The position numbers and the translations under genes were made by a program. This document shows, one piece after another, positions 8,893-17,291 of a DNA stretch of 58,229 nucleotides. Positions within the stretch are counted from its first letter, which is position 1, and each line of letters opens with the position of its first letter. The DNA is taken from the NCBI GenBank assembly GCA_002071415.1, contig MWFC01000008.1, positions 1 to 58,229 on the forward strand, read 5' to 3'. Origin of the DNA: Bacteroidetes bacterium ADurb.Bin012 (lineage in GTDB: Bacteria > Bacteroidota > Bacteroidia > Bacteroidales > TTA-H9). The notes under the pieces were generated by a model that saw only the letters and a list, made by a program, of their open reading frames with translations, made no database searches and was not told the DNA's origin.

Positions 8893-9153
8893 ATGACATT
8901 ACTTTCATTGATATTACAGGCAGCAAGGGATTTAAGTCCTTTTGCAAAGATAGGTGCGGGATTAGGTGCCAGCATAGCAGCCATAGGAGCCGCCATTGGT
9001 ATTGGCAACATAGGAGCTCGAGCCCTGGAAGCCATCGCTCGTCAACCTGAGGCTGCCAACGACATTCGCTCTAGTATGATAATAGCCGCTGCATTAATAG
9101 AAGGAGTTGCCTTCTTTGCCGTAGTGGTTTGTATGTTGATATTGTTCGTGTAA
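8893..9153 (+). CDS. atpE: F1Fo ATP synthase subunit c
   Basis: An 86-residue two-helix hairpin proteolipid that forms the rotor ring. The polar loop RQPEA is at residues 50-54 and the ion-binding carboxylate is Glu70 in AALIEGVAFF. The residues after Glu70 are Gly-Val-Ala, without the Ser/Thr pair characteristic of sodium-binding c subunits, so proton coupling is the more likely reading. The N-terminal 17 residues are slightly extended. The gene is followed by a 103-base gap holding a long hairpin, the largest spacer in the cluster. Confidence 0.95.
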   Translation: MTLLSLILQAARDLSPFAKIGAGLGASIAAIGAAIGIGNIGARALEAIARQPEAANDIRSSMIIAAALIEGVAFFAVVVCMLILFV

Positions 9154-9163
9154 AAGTTTGAAT

Positions 9164-9214
9164 CTTAACCCTTTTTGTACCCTTCAGAAATAATCTTATT
9201 CGAGGGTCGTTAAG
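9164..9214 (+). other. Intercistronic hairpin between atpE and atpF
   Basis: The atpE-atpF spacer can fold: CTTAAC (9164-9169) pairs with GTTAAG (9209-9214), and inside it ACCCTTC (9179-9185) pairs with GAGGGT (9202-9207) with one bulged base. There is no terminal T-run, so it is not a classic terminator. It may protect the upstream c-subunit message or attenuate downstream transcription, which would fit the need for many c copies per complex. Function is inferred only. Confidence 0.4.
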
Positions 9215-9256
9215 GGATTATAAGTTTTACTCAAGGTTAAATTATAATATTAACTT

Positions 9257-9751
9257 ATGGAACTCATTACTCCTGAAGTGGGTTTGATTTTCTGGATGAC
9301 ATTGTCATTTGGAATACTGGTTTTTATACTGGGGAAGTTTGCATGGCCAACCATTCTCAAGGCCTTGAGAAATCGTGAAAAAAACATTGAGGAGGCTTTG
9401 CAGTTGGCAGAAAAAGCCCGTCAAGAGATGAACCAGCTCATGGCCACTAACGAAAGACTGCTCAACGAAGCAAAGCAGGAACGCGATGCTTTATTGGCGG
9501 ATGCACGCAAACTTGCCGATATCATCTTAGAAGAAGCTCGGCAGCGAGCCCATACAGAATATGATCATATTTTAGCATTAGCTCGTCAAGCCATCAAAAA
9601 TGAAGAAAATGCAGCCTTAATAAATCTGAAAAACCAGATCGGAGCCCTCTCTATAGAAGTAGCCGAAAAACTTTTGAGAGAAAAACTCAGTGGTGAAGAA
9701 AAACAAAACGAATATCTGCAAAGATTGATCAATGAAATTACCTTAAGCTGA
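9257..9751 (+). CDS. atpF: F1Fo ATP synthase subunit b
   Basis: A 164-residue peripheral stalk subunit: one N-terminal membrane helix (about residues 8-30, beginning VGLIFWMTLSFGILVF) and then a long charged, Ala/Glu/Lys-rich helix predicted to form the dimeric coiled coil. Length matches the standard b subunit. It holds the delta-alpha3beta3 head against rotation. It follows the atpE spacer and is 14 bases ahead of atpH. Confidence 0.94.
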   Translation: MELITPEVGLIFWMTLSFGILVFILGKFAWPTILKALRNREKNIEEALQLAEKARQEMNQLMATNERLLNEAKQERDALLADARKLADIILEEARQRAHTEYDHILALARQAIKNEENAALINLKNQIGALSIEVAEKLLREKLSGEEKQNEYLQRLINEITLS

Positions 9752-9765
9752 ACCTAACTGAATTC

Positions 9766-10332
9766 ATGAAGATTATTCGTCATAAAGTCCTTGCTCAAAG
9801 GTATGCCCTCGCCCTGTACGAAATCGCCGATTCTTCTGGCCTGTTGGAAGAGGTGTTCGAAGACATGCAATTAGTCGATAGGGTGAACATCGAAAATCCA
9901 GAGTTGAAAAGAGTCTGGATTAGCCCTATTATTCCTCCTTCAAAAAAAAGAAATATTTTAATTGCACTTTTCAAGGACAAGATCAACGACATTTCACTGA
10001 CTTTTCTTACGCTTGTAACCGATAAAGCCCGTGAAATCATACTTCATGAAATCGTTTTATCTTTTATCGAAATTTATCGTCAAATTCATCATATCTATGA
10101 AGTAAGAATAAAGGTGGCAGCGCCTATGAACGAAGAAAACAAAGCCCGAATCATCGAGAAATTGAAACCTGTCATAAAAGGCACCATTGAACTCGAAGTG
10201 GAGGTTGACCCTCGATTAATAGGAGGATTTCAGTTATTTTTCGATGATTATCTTTATGACGCTTCTCTTTTAAAACAGTTAAAAGAGCTTAAAAAAGAAT
10301 TTAGCGAGAATTTATTTGTAACTCAGTTTTAA
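9766..10332 (+). CDS. atpH: F1Fo ATP synthase subunit delta
   Basis: A 188-residue OSCP/delta family protein connecting the top of the alpha-beta head to the b stalk. The N-terminal helical half begins [16 protein letters not shown] (family signature around RYA.AL) and the C-terminal half has the conserved [13 protein letters not shown] segment (about 144-156). Spacing to neighbours is 14 bases on both sides, consistent with co-transcription and coupled assembly. Confidence 0.94.
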   Translation: MKIIRHKVLAQRYALALYEIADSSGLLEEVFEDMQLVDRVNIENPELKRVWISPIIPPSKKRNILIALFKDKINDISLTFLTLVTDKAREIILHEIVLSFIEIYRQIHHIYEVRIKVAAPMNEENKARIIEKLKPVIKGTIELEVEVDPRLIGGFQLFFDDYLYDASLLKQLKELKKEFSENLFVTQF

Positions 10333-10346
10333 AAATTATTACAGAA

Positions 10347-11927
10347 ATGGTAGAAATAAAACCGGCGGAAGTTTCTGCGATTTTACGCCAGCAGTTAGCT
10401 GGCCACAGGACCACTGCCGAACTCAACGAAGTGGGAAGTGTATTGCAGGTAGGCGATGGCATAGCCCGTATTTATGGATTGAAGAATGCACAATCAGGCG
10501 AACTGGTAGAATTCGAGAACACTGGAGTAAAAGCCATTGTTCTTAATCTCGAAGAAGATAATGTAGGGGTTGTGCTATTGGGGGAATCGAACTTGGTAAA
10601 GGAAGGCGACATTGTAAAACGGACTGGAGAAGTTACTTCGGTAGAAGTAGGAGAAGGCATGCTGGGACGGGTGATCAACACACTTGGCGAATCCATCGAT
10701 GGGAAAGGAGATATACCAGGGCCTCTCTATAGAATGCCTCTCGAAAGAAAAGCTCCCGGAGTAATTTACCGTCGGCCTGTAAATGAACCCCTTCAAACCG
10801 GGATTAAAGCAATCGATGCAATGATCCCTATTGGGAGAGGGCAAAGAGAACTTATTATTGGCGACCGCCAGACAGGAAAATCATCTATTGCCCTTGACAC
10901 TATCATCAATCAAAAAGAATTTTATGAGAAAGGCGAACCGGTTTACTGTATTTATGTAGCAGTGGGGCAAAAAGGCTCGTCAGTGGCCAATTTTGTGAAA
11001 ACACTCGAAGATTTCGGAGCAATGCCTTATACGATTGTAGTAATGGCTACTGCCAGTGATCCGGCAGCCATGCAATTTTATGCTCCTTTCACAGGAGCGG
11101 CCATAGGAGAATATTTTAGAGACACAGGACGTCCAGCTCTTATTATTTATGATGACCTCTCCAAACAGGCAGTAGCCTATCGTGAAGTTTCACTTTTATT
11201 GCGCAGACCTCCAGGGCGTGAAGCCTATCCAGGAGATATCTTCTACCTGCATTCTCGTTTGCTCGAACGTGCAGCAAAAATCATTGATAGCGACCAAATT
11301 GCAGCCCAAATGAACGACCTTCCCGAATCTATCCGCGATAAAGTAAAAGGAGGAGGCTCACTGACAGCCCTTCCTATAATCGAAACTCAAGCCGGTGACG
11401 TAGCAGCTTATATCCCTACCAATGTGATTTCCATTACCGATGGACAGATTTTCCTCGAAACCAATCTTTTCAATTCAGGAATCCGACCAGCAATTAACGT
11501 TGGAATCTCCGTTTCGAGAGTAGGTGGAAATGCACAGATCAAAGGCATGAAAAAAATTGCAGGCACCTTGAAAATCGACCAGGCACAATACCGCGAACTA
11601 GAGGCTTTCTCCAAATTTGGTTCTGACCTCGATCCAGCAACCATTGCCATACTGGAAAAAGGAAAACGAAATGTCGAAATCCTCAAACAAGGTCTTCATC
11701 AACCCCTGCCCGTTGAAGAACAAATTGCTATCATCTACTGCGGTACGCACAACCTCTTGAAAAACGTTCCAGTAAATCGCATACATGATTTCGAAACAGA
11801 ATATCTGAATCTGCTTAGCGAAAAATATCCCGACATTCTCCAAACTATTCAAACCGGCCAGTTTCCGGATGAAGTTGCCAATAAATTGGAAGAAATAGTT
11901 GCCAAACTGGTCAAACGATACGAATAA
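10347..11927 (+). CDS. atpA: F1Fo ATP synthase subunit alpha
   Basis: A 526-residue non-catalytic nucleotide-binding subunit of the F1 head. It has the N-terminal barrel (about 25-95), the P-loop GDRQTGKSS at 172-180, the [20 protein letters not shown] region with the conserved 'PGREAYPGD' stretch, and [13 protein letters not shown] carrying the arginine finger that contacts the catalytic site of beta. Full length and highly conserved. The catalytic beta partner (atpD) is not in the window. Confidence 0.97.
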   Translation: MVEIKPAEVSAILRQQLAGHRTTAELNEVGSVLQVGDGIARIYGLKNAQSGELVEFENTGVKAIVLNLEEDNVGVVLLGESNLVKEGDIVKRTGEVTSVEVGEGMLGRVINTLGESIDGKGDIPGPLYRMPLERKAPGVIYRRPVNEPLQTGIKAIDAMIPIGRGQRELIIGDRQTGKSSIALDTIINQKEFYEKGEPVYCIYVAVGQKGSSVANFVKTLEDFGAMPYTIVVMATASDPAAMQFYAPFTGAAIGEYFRDTGRPALIIYDDLSKQAVAYREVSLLLRRPPGREAYPGDIFYLHSRLLERAAKIIDSDQIAAQMNDLPESIRDKVKGGGSLTALPIIETQAGDVAAYIPTNVISITDGQIFLETNLFNSGIRPAINVGISVSRVGGNAQIKGMKKIAGTLKIDQAQYRELEAFSKFGSDLDPATIAILEKGKRNVEILKQGLHQPLPVEEQIAIIYCGTHNLLKNVPVNRIHDFETEYLNLLSEKYPDILQTIQTGQFPDEVANKLEEIVAKLVKRYE

Positions 11928-11940
11928 AAAATATTAGCCC

Positions 11941-12819
11941 ATGTCGAATCTCAAGGAAGTCAGGTTAAGAATCGAATCGGTTAAAAATACTCAACAGATC
12001 ACCAATGCCATGAAAATGGTAGCGGCTTCGAAACTGCGCAAAGCACAGAATGCCATCCTTTCCCTCCGACCTTATGCTCAGAAAATGAGTGAACTCATTT
12101 CGACTCTCTATTCAAATTATAGTGAAAACCTTTCTTCCCCTTTCTTCGAACAGCACGAAACCGATAAAGTTCTTCTGGTGAGCCTTGCCTCCAACAGAGG
12201 CCTGTGTGGCGCCTTCAACTCCAATATCATCAAACAGATAAAATATCTCACCGAAACTTCTTTTGAACAACAATATGGCTTAAACCATCTAAAACTCATC
12301 AGTATTGGAAAACACGTAAGCGATATCCTCATCAACAAAAAATACCCTGTGTTGCAAATCAAAGATAACCTTATAGAAAAAGTAACCTGGGAAGGAGTAA
12401 AATTACTGGCCGACGAATTGATCGAATTGTGGACGAAACACGAATTCGATCGTATCGTGTTGGTTTATAACCAGTTTATAAATTCTGCCACACAAGTCGT
12501 AACTACCGAAACTTTTCTCCCTCTTTCTTATGATGAAAATAAGAAAACCCGAAACATCGATTATATCTTTGAACCTTCATCGGAAACCATCATCGAAGAA
12601 CTTATCCCTCATTACTTGCATATCCAGCTTTATAAAACTTTTCTCGATTCCTTTGCTTCCGAACAAGGTGCAAGAATGACTGCCATGATGATAGCTACCG
12701 ATAATGCTGATGTGATTTTGAAGGATCTTACCCTGTCATATAATAAAGCCCGACAGGCTGCCATTACAAAAGAAATCCTCGAAATCGTTTCAGGTTCGAA
12801 CGCATTGAACAAAGTTTAG
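11941..12819 (+). CDS. atpG: F1Fo ATP synthase subunit gamma
   Basis: A 292-residue central shaft. Both ends carry the conserved coiled-coil helices: the N-terminus (MSNLKEVRLRIESVKNTQQI then TNAMKMVAASKLRKAQ) and the C-terminus (SEQGARMTAMMIATDNAD, then SYNKARQAAITKEILEIVSG). The middle Rossmann-like domain includes SNRGLCGAFN. It ends the ATP synthase part of the operon; atpD and atpC, which often follow, are absent and a ferritin gene follows instead. Confidence 0.95.
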   Translation: MSNLKEVRLRIESVKNTQQITNAMKMVAASKLRKAQNAILSLRPYAQKMSELISTLYSNYSENLSSPFFEQHETDKVLLVSLASNRGLCGAFNSNIIKQIKYLTETSFEQQYGLNHLKLISIGKHVSDILINKKYPVLQIKDNLIEKVTWEGVKLLADELIELWTKHEFDRIVLVYNQFINSATQVVTTETFLPLSYDENKKTRNIDYIFEPSSETIIEELIPHYLHIQLYKTFLDSFASEQGARMTAMMIATDNADVILKDLTLSYNKARQAAITKEILEIVSGSNALNKV

Positions 12820-12855
12820 GTTTAAATGGTTATTATTTCGATAAAATACAAAAAC

Positions 12856-13356
12856 ATGAAAAAGAATATCGAGCAAGCTATCATCGAACAGATACAGAAA
12901 GAAGAGCACAGTTCGAGGCTTTATCTTCAAATGGCTATATGGTGTGAAATAAATGGCTTCCCTGGAGCGGCAGCCTTTTTATACAAACATTCCGACGAAG
13001 AACGTCTTCATCAGCTGAAATTCATCCATTTTCTGAACGATAGAGAAGGTATGGCTCTATTGAAACCCCTCGAGACCCCTCAAAGCGATTACCCCTCACT
13101 TAAAGAAATGTTCGAGAAAATTCTCGAACACGAAAAATTTATTTCCGCTTCTATTAACCAAATTTATGGTCTAACCCTACAAGAAAAAGATTACACAACT
13201 GCAAGTTTCATTCATTGGTTCATCAATGAGCAGATCGAAGAGGAAACTTTAGTGCGGACTATTCTCGACAAGATGAAACTCGCCGGCGATGGTCAGAACA
13301 GGGGCTTATACCTCATTGATAAGGAACTCGGAGTTATGGCCGCTTCTGGGCACTGA
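12856..13356 (+). CDS. Non-haem ferritin
   Basis: A 166-residue four-helix-bundle iron-storage protein that oxidises Fe(II) and stores it in a 24-mer shell. Ferroxidase ligands align with E. coli FtnA with a one-residue shift: Glu17, Glu49, His52, Glu93, Gln126 and Glu129 (motifs KEEHSSRLY, SDEERLHQ, EHEKF and NEQIEEE). I prefer the ATG at 12856 (MKKNIEQAI); an in-frame ATG at 12826, only 6 bases after atpG, adds ten unconserved residues. It is apparently the last gene of the ATP synthase transcription unit, an unusual partner. Confidence 0.92.
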   Translation: MKKNIEQAIIEQIQKEEHSSRLYLQMAIWCEINGFPGAAAFLYKHSDEERLHQLKFIHFLNDREGMALLKPLETPQSDYPSLKEMFEKILEHEKFISASINQIYGLTLQEKDYTTASFIHWFINEQIEEETLVRTILDKMKLAGDGQNRGLYLIDKELGVMAASGH

Positions 13357-13519
13357 CTCGGCTTTAGAACCTCCTCAACAGGGGCATAGATTTTCGTACA
13401 ATAATTATTTCTACTCTGACAACCGAAAGGGCTATGCAAAGTAAGCTGCTAAATGGTGGATGGCGGCCGGAGAGTGCGGGTAGGAGACTAAAAAGTGAAA
13501 AACCAAACGTCACATCTTC

Positions 13520-14230
13520 TCAAAAAATATGGCTGGGGAAGGCAATTGCGGCAACGCTGATCCTTACTCCCTCCATCTCCAATAATCTATTGGCACAGGC
13601 TTCGATGGTTGATCCTGTGGTTATTACATCATCTACAATCAAAATATGTTTGCCTCTTAAAGAAACATTTTCTTTAAGAGCAAAAACCGACTTCACATTT
13701 TCCCATCGTTTCTCGCGCGATTTCCGGGTTTGGGTCTCTGTAAAATAAGTACGAAATAGACTTTCATCATCTATAGGAATTTTCATGCTCGAGCTCAACC
13801 CTTGCCCAAACATGGCCGATTGGTTGTATCCTCTTTTCTTCAATTTCTCAAAATGCAACGGAACTGGTATAATTAAATCCACCGAACGGAATACCTCCGA
13901 TTCTAATAATTCCCTTCCGTATATCAATCCAATGAATTTTCCGATCTCGGGTGCGTGATTGTATTTGAGATTATGCAATAATCGTTGAACAGGCCCGCCC
14001 TTCCTGAAATAATATCTTGCTGCGGCAGCTTCAACCGGAATCCTCCCCCAAAATGTCCGGGCTACTGGATTGTCTTTGCTCAAATGACTATAAGTAAGTG
14101 GCAACGTTGCTAAACAATGATTGCAAATTACCGCTTCGTTCAGGTAAAGGCTATTCCCACACGCATAGCATAAGCGTGGATAAATAAGCGATAAAAAATC
14201 ATCGAGCAATGAAATGATTTGTGCTGGCAT
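13520..14230 (-). CDS. comF: ComF-family phosphoribosyltransferase-like protein
   Basis: A 236-residue protein of the ComF/GntX family. An N-terminal zinc-ribbon is formed by C21-x2-C24 and C36-x2-C39; the phosphoribosyltransferase domain follows, with VDLIIPVPLH, KRGYNQS and the PRPP-binding loop ILIVDDVITTGST near the C-terminus. In naturally competent bacteria ComF works in DNA uptake, but Bacteroidota homologues are widespread and their job is not settled. The chosen start (MPAQIISLLDDF) matches the family N-terminus; a GTG at 14284 would add 18 residues. It is convergent with the ferritin gene; the 163-base gap shows nothing. Confidence 0.88.
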   Translation of the reverse strand: MPAQIISLLDDFLSLIYPRLCYACGNSLYLNEAVICNHCLATLPLTYSHLSKDNPVARTFWGRIPVEAAAARYYFRKGGPVQRLLHNLKYNHAPEIGKFIGLIYGRELLESEVFRSVDLIIPVPLHFEKLKKRGYNQSAMFGQGLSSSMKIPIDDESLFRTYFTETQTRKSREKRWENVKSVFALKENVSLRGKHILIVDDVITTGSTIEACANRLLEMEGVRISVAAIAFPSHIF

Positions 14231-14363
14231 GAATAATACCTTGTATTGGGCCAGTAAATTTATATGATAATTTTCAATCGACACACAAAATTGATAAAAA
14301 TTCGCTTTTCATCGAAAATGGGAAATGGGGAGTAGAAAGTTAAAAGTTTATAAGGGAGGAAGG

Positions 14364-14475
14364 GAGACGAGGGGGACGGGGGGACTGGGAGATGAGGAGA
14401 CAAGGAGACAAGGAGACAAGGAGACGAAGAGACTGGGAGACTGGGAGACTGGGAGACTGGGAGACTGGGAGACTG
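14364..14475. repeat. Degenerate 8-bp tandem array (GAGACNNG family)
   Basis: About 14 units of 8 bases: early variants (GAGACGAG, GGGACGGG, GGGACTGG, GAGATGAG), then GAGACAAG three times (14397-14420), GAGACGAA, then GAGACTGG five times from 14429 and a final partial unit. One extra G breaks the register near 14372. All purine-rich bases except C and T at fixed unit positions lie on the plus strand. A related array in inverted orientation is at 37938-37977. Confidence 0.85.
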
Positions 14476-14493
14476 AAATTTGGAGTTTGGAAT

Positions 14494-14578
14494 TTGTAAT
14501 TTGAAATGTTGTAGTTGTAAGTTGTTCCTTGTCAGTTGTTCGTTGAAATTTGCTTGTAATTTGAAATCTTGTAGTTGT
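14494..14578. repeat. 25-bp direct repeat, 60-bp period
   Basis: The 25 bases beginning TTGTAATTTGAAAT at 14494 recur at 14554 with a single G-to-C difference, exactly 60 bases apart. The surrounding T/G-rich text (many GTTGT words) suggests a larger degraded duplication. Confidence 0.8.
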
Positions 14579-14832
14579 TTGTTGTTTGTTATAATCAGCG
14601 GATTTAATCTGCGTCAATCAGTAAGAAAATAAAGAGTTCTTGCAGATAACCGCAGACGATCAGTGTGAATCGGTGGACTAAATTAGCAAGAGAGAATGCC
14701 AGTTGCCATCATTTCTATAAAGCTACAAGCTAATAGTCAATAAACTACGATCCATTTTTGAATTTATAAATAACACGAATTTTCGAATATTCAGATGAGA
14801 AGAGGTATAATATAGGCTTATATCGAAATCAC

Positions 14833-14840
14833 TAATTTTG
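14833..14840 (+). promoter_or_regulatory. Putative -7 box of the ureohydrolase gene
   Basis: TAATTTTG matches TAnnTTTG and ends 19 bases before the ATG at 14860. No TTTG is found 19-21 bases upstream. Confidence 0.45.
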
Positions 14841-14859
14841 CATAAGTAATACCAATTAT

Positions 14860-15888
14860 ATGACTTCATTCGATCCCAATGCCATTGGCATTCCCAATGG
14901 AAATTTCTTAGGTTTGCCTTATAGCAACGAAGAAGCCGATATCATCATTATTCCTGTTCCATGGGATGTTACAACTTCTTATCATCCTGGTACTTGCCAG
15001 GGGCCTGAGGCAATCATAAAGGCCTCAACTCAGGTCGATTTATTTGATTTCTTTCTCGAACAGGCATGGAAGAATCGAATAGCCACTCTGCCTCTATCTG
15101 AAGATATTTTGCAGCTCAATGAACAATTGCGGCCGCTTGCCCAGCAGGTAATCCATCTTTTAGAAACTGGCATGAATGCAAATAACCCCCAGATATTGCC
15201 CTTACTCGAAAAAATTAATCTTGGATGTGAAAAGATGAACCAATGGGTTTATAAAACCAGTTATTACTGGATTTCGAAGGGTAAAACAGCCTGTGTGCTC
15301 GGAGGTGATCATAGCACTTCATTAGGATTGATGCGTGCGTTGACGAAGCAATACGATGGTTTTGGAATACTTCACATCGACGCTCATGCCGATTTAAGAA
15401 AGGCTTACGAAGGTTTTATCTTTAGCCATGCTTCATCAATGTACAATGCACTGGAGTTGAAATCGCTTGAGAAACTCGTTCAAGTGGGGATACGCGATGT
15501 TTGTGAAGATGAAATGATGCTGGGATATCACGACAAAAGAATCAAGCAATACGATGGATATTTACTAGCCTTCGAAACTTTGAATGGAAAGCCCTTCAGC
15601 GAAATCTGCGAAGAAATCGTGAAGCATCTGCCTTCGAAAGTGTATGTCAGTTTCGATATAGATGGATTAAATCCCGAACTCTGCCCCCACACAGGAACAC
15701 CCGTTCCGGGTGGACTTTCATTCGATCAGGTTGTACTATTGCTGCATATTCTGGCAACTTCGGGCCGGCAAATCATTGGTTTCGATCTGGTAGAGGTTGC
15801 TCCTGGTTCCGATGACGAATGGGACGCCAACGTTGGAGCTCGCATTCTTCAAAAACTATGTAACCTCACCCGCCTTTCCATTCCCTGA
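14860..15888 (+). CDS. Ureohydrolase (agmatinase/formimidoylglutamase/arginase family)
   Basis: A 342-residue binuclear manganese hydrolase that splits a guanidino or formimino group from an amine or amino acid. Metal-binding motifs are complete: GGDHS with His151, DAHADLR with Asp174, His176 and Asp178, and SFDIDGLNP with Asp266 and Asp268. A CPHTGTPVPGG loop and DLVEVAPGSD follow. A Bacteroidota-specific insertion (about residues 85-135) separates the first strand from the core. The substrate (agmatine, arginine or formiminoglutamate) cannot be decided from motifs alone. It stands alone, with its own promoter, and converges on mutY. Confidence 0.85.
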   Translation: MTSFDPNAIGIPNGNFLGLPYSNEEADIIIIPVPWDVTTSYHPGTCQGPEAIIKASTQVDLFDFFLEQAWKNRIATLPLSEDILQLNEQLRPLAQQVIHLLETGMNANNPQILPLLEKINLGCEKMNQWVYKTSYYWISKGKTACVLGGDHSTSLGLMRALTKQYDGFGILHIDAHADLRKAYEGFIFSHASSMYNALELKSLEKLVQVGIRDVCEDEMMLGYHDKRIKQYDGYLLAFETLNGKPFSEICEEIVKHLPSKVYVSFDIDGLNPELCPHTGTPVPGGLSFDQVVLLLHILATSGRQIIGFDLVEVAPGSDDEWDANVGARILQKLCNLTRLSIP

Positions 15889-16074
15889 GCTGCCGATTGA
15901 AATTCAAAGAATCAGAATCCTGAAACCTTCATGAAATAATACCTTATCTCTCCAAAATTTTTAAAGGGCACAGATTTCACATTCCATTTTGCAACAGGCA
16001 CTTGTGAGGGAAATAAGAAAATTATCATCCCGTTCATCGAATTTTTTTATTCTCGTTCTTCCCTATAGATGTTT

Positions 16075-17166
16075 TCATGGTATTTGCCCAACAATTAATT
16101 CTTCCAGGAATTTTTCTATCGGACGAGGCAAAGGCAAATGAATAGCTTCATCTATTGAAATCACTCTATGTTTCTTGTTTTTAATAGCAGGCAACATGGT
16201 CGATTCAAAGACCAGGAAATTAAGACATAAGGTACGATGGCTGAGGATATGTTTCGATGGGCCTTTTGTAAACTTTAATTCAGCGGGAGAAAGGTAAGGA
16301 AAATCGATTTTCAAATTCTCAGATTCTATTACTGCTGTCTTATCAGCCGGACCATCGAATTCCAAGGAAGGGAAATCATACAAACCTTTCCAGATATCGT
16401 TCTGATCTCGTTTTTTTATAATCACTTGCATATTATTCTTGGCATGGCTTAATATGACCAGATAAAAAATGTATCTCTCTTTGACCCGTGTTTTTCTATG
16501 TTTTGAAGGAATCAGATCGATTTTGTCTTCACGATAAGCTATACAACCATTTATCAGAGGGCAGGAAAAACAGGCAGGACGTTTGGGTGTACAAACCAAG
16601 GCTCCCAATTCCATCACCGCTTGATTGAAATCACCCGGACGCTGTTGATCCATCAGCGAATAAGCAGCTTTTTCTATCGAAATACGGCCCGAAGAAGTGT
16701 CCACAGGGTCGTTTATTCCCATAAAGCGGCTAAAAACTCTGATGGCATTTCCGTCGATAGCCGGCACAGCTTGGTGAAAAACGATAGAACTGATAGCGGC
16801 AGCCGTGTAAGATCCAATGCCTTTTATTTTTTTTAATTCCTGAAAGGAAGATGGAATTTGTCCGTGATAATTTTCGATAATCTGGCGGACTCCCTCGTGT
16901 AAATTTCTTGCCCGGGAACAATAACCCAAGCCTTGCCATAGTTTTAATACTTCCTCTTCCGATGCTTCAGCCAGGCTACTTATATCCGGGAAACGCTCAA
17001 TAAACCGATGATAATAGATTATTCCCTGATTTAAGCGGGTTTGCTGCAGAAGGATTTCCGAAATCCATGTTGTATAAGCGGAAACATCGATTCTCCAAGG
17101 CAAATCCCGGGCATTGTTAGCATACCAGCTTAACAGAGATTCGGCAAAGGGAGTAGGGTTATTCAT
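16075..17166 (-). CDS. mutY: A/G-specific adenine DNA glycosylase
   Basis: A 363-residue base-excision repair enzyme removing adenine opposite 8-oxoguanine. The catalytic Glu37 is in SEILLQQT and Asp138 in VPAIDGNAIRV; the helix-hairpin-helix lies at KKIKGIGSYTAAA (112-124). The iron-sulfur cluster ligands are Cys192, Cys199, Cys202 and Cys208 in the exact C-x6-C-x2-C-x5-C spacing. The NUDIX-like C-terminal domain (about 230-355) recognises 8-oxoG. The ATG at 17166 is preceded by a TAnnTTTG box on the minus strand. It is divergent from HU; mutY close to ssb and gldE is a familiar arrangement in the phylum. Confidence 0.95.
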   Translation of the reverse strand: MNNPTPFAESLLSWYANNARDLPWRIDVSAYTTWISEILLQQTRLNQGIIYYHRFIERFPDISSLAEASEEEVLKLWQGLGYCSRARNLHEGVRQIIENYHGQIPSSFQELKKIKGIGSYTAAAISSIVFHQAVPAIDGNAIRVFSRFMGINDPVDTSSGRISIEKAAYSLMDQQRPGDFNQAVMELGALVCTPKRPACFSCPLINGCIAYREDKIDLIPSKHRKTRVKERYIFYLVILSHAKNNMQVIIKKRDQNDIWKGLYDFPSLEFDGPADKTAVIESENLKIDFPYLSPAELKFTKGPSKHILSHRTLCLNFLVFESTMLPAIKNKKHRVISIDEAIHLPLPRPIEKFLEELIVGQIP

Positions 17167-17175
17167 TCACTCCGA

Positions 17176-17183
17176 CAAAGGTA
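17176..17183 (-). promoter_or_regulatory. Putative mutY -7 box
   Basis: On the minus strand this reads TACCTTTG, matching TAnnTTTG, and ends 9 bases before the mutY ATG, so the leader would be very short. No -33 TTTG is visible at 19-21 bases. Confidence 0.5.
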
Positions 17184-17216
17184 ACTCATAAACTTTTTAT
17201 AAAATCTTCGAAGAAC

Positions 17217-17246
17217 TTTGTGAAAATAAAAATGTTACTATCTTTG
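17217..17246 (+). promoter_or_regulatory. HU promoter, full -33/-7 match
   Basis: TTTG at 17217-17220 and TATCTTTG at 17239-17246 are separated by 18 bases, an essentially ideal Bacteroidota promoter. It places transcription start near 17253 and therefore excludes the GTG at 17220 and ATGs inside the box region as starts, selecting the ATG at 17292 and giving a leader of about 40 bases. Confidence 0.75.
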
Positions 17247-17291
17247 CAGCCCATTAGGAATTTAATAATCAAACCTTTAAAACTATTAGAT

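Larger units (their letters stand above)
14231..14859. other. Repeat-rich gene-free interval
   Basis: These 629 bases contain no credible gene. From left to right they hold AT-rich sequence, a G-rich array with an 8-bp period (14364-14475), a 25-bp near-perfect direct repeat (14494-14518 and 14554-14578), a segment with imperfect copies of an AATCTGCGT/GCAGAT theme (about 14590-14680), and an AT-rich promoter region for the next gene. A minus-strand frame through the array reads as Ser/Pro-rich low complexity and is not a gene. Confidence 0.75.

Noticed and set aside
13434..13748. Plus-strand frame of about 100 codons
   Set aside because: It is antisense to comF, whose zinc ribbon and PRPP loop are clearly coding on the minus strand.
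14364..14475. Possible CRISPR array
   Set aside because: Units are 8 bases and contiguous, with no 25-40-base repeats separated by unique spacers and no cas genes nearby.
14348..14617. Minus-strand frame with a Ser/Pro-rich product over the G-rich array
   Set aside because: The product is a direct translation of the 8-bp repeat, has no start context or promoter, and the related array at 37938 has no such frame.
17220..17291. 24-residue N-terminal extension of HU
   Set aside because: It runs through a complete -33/-7 promoter and is not part of the HU fold.
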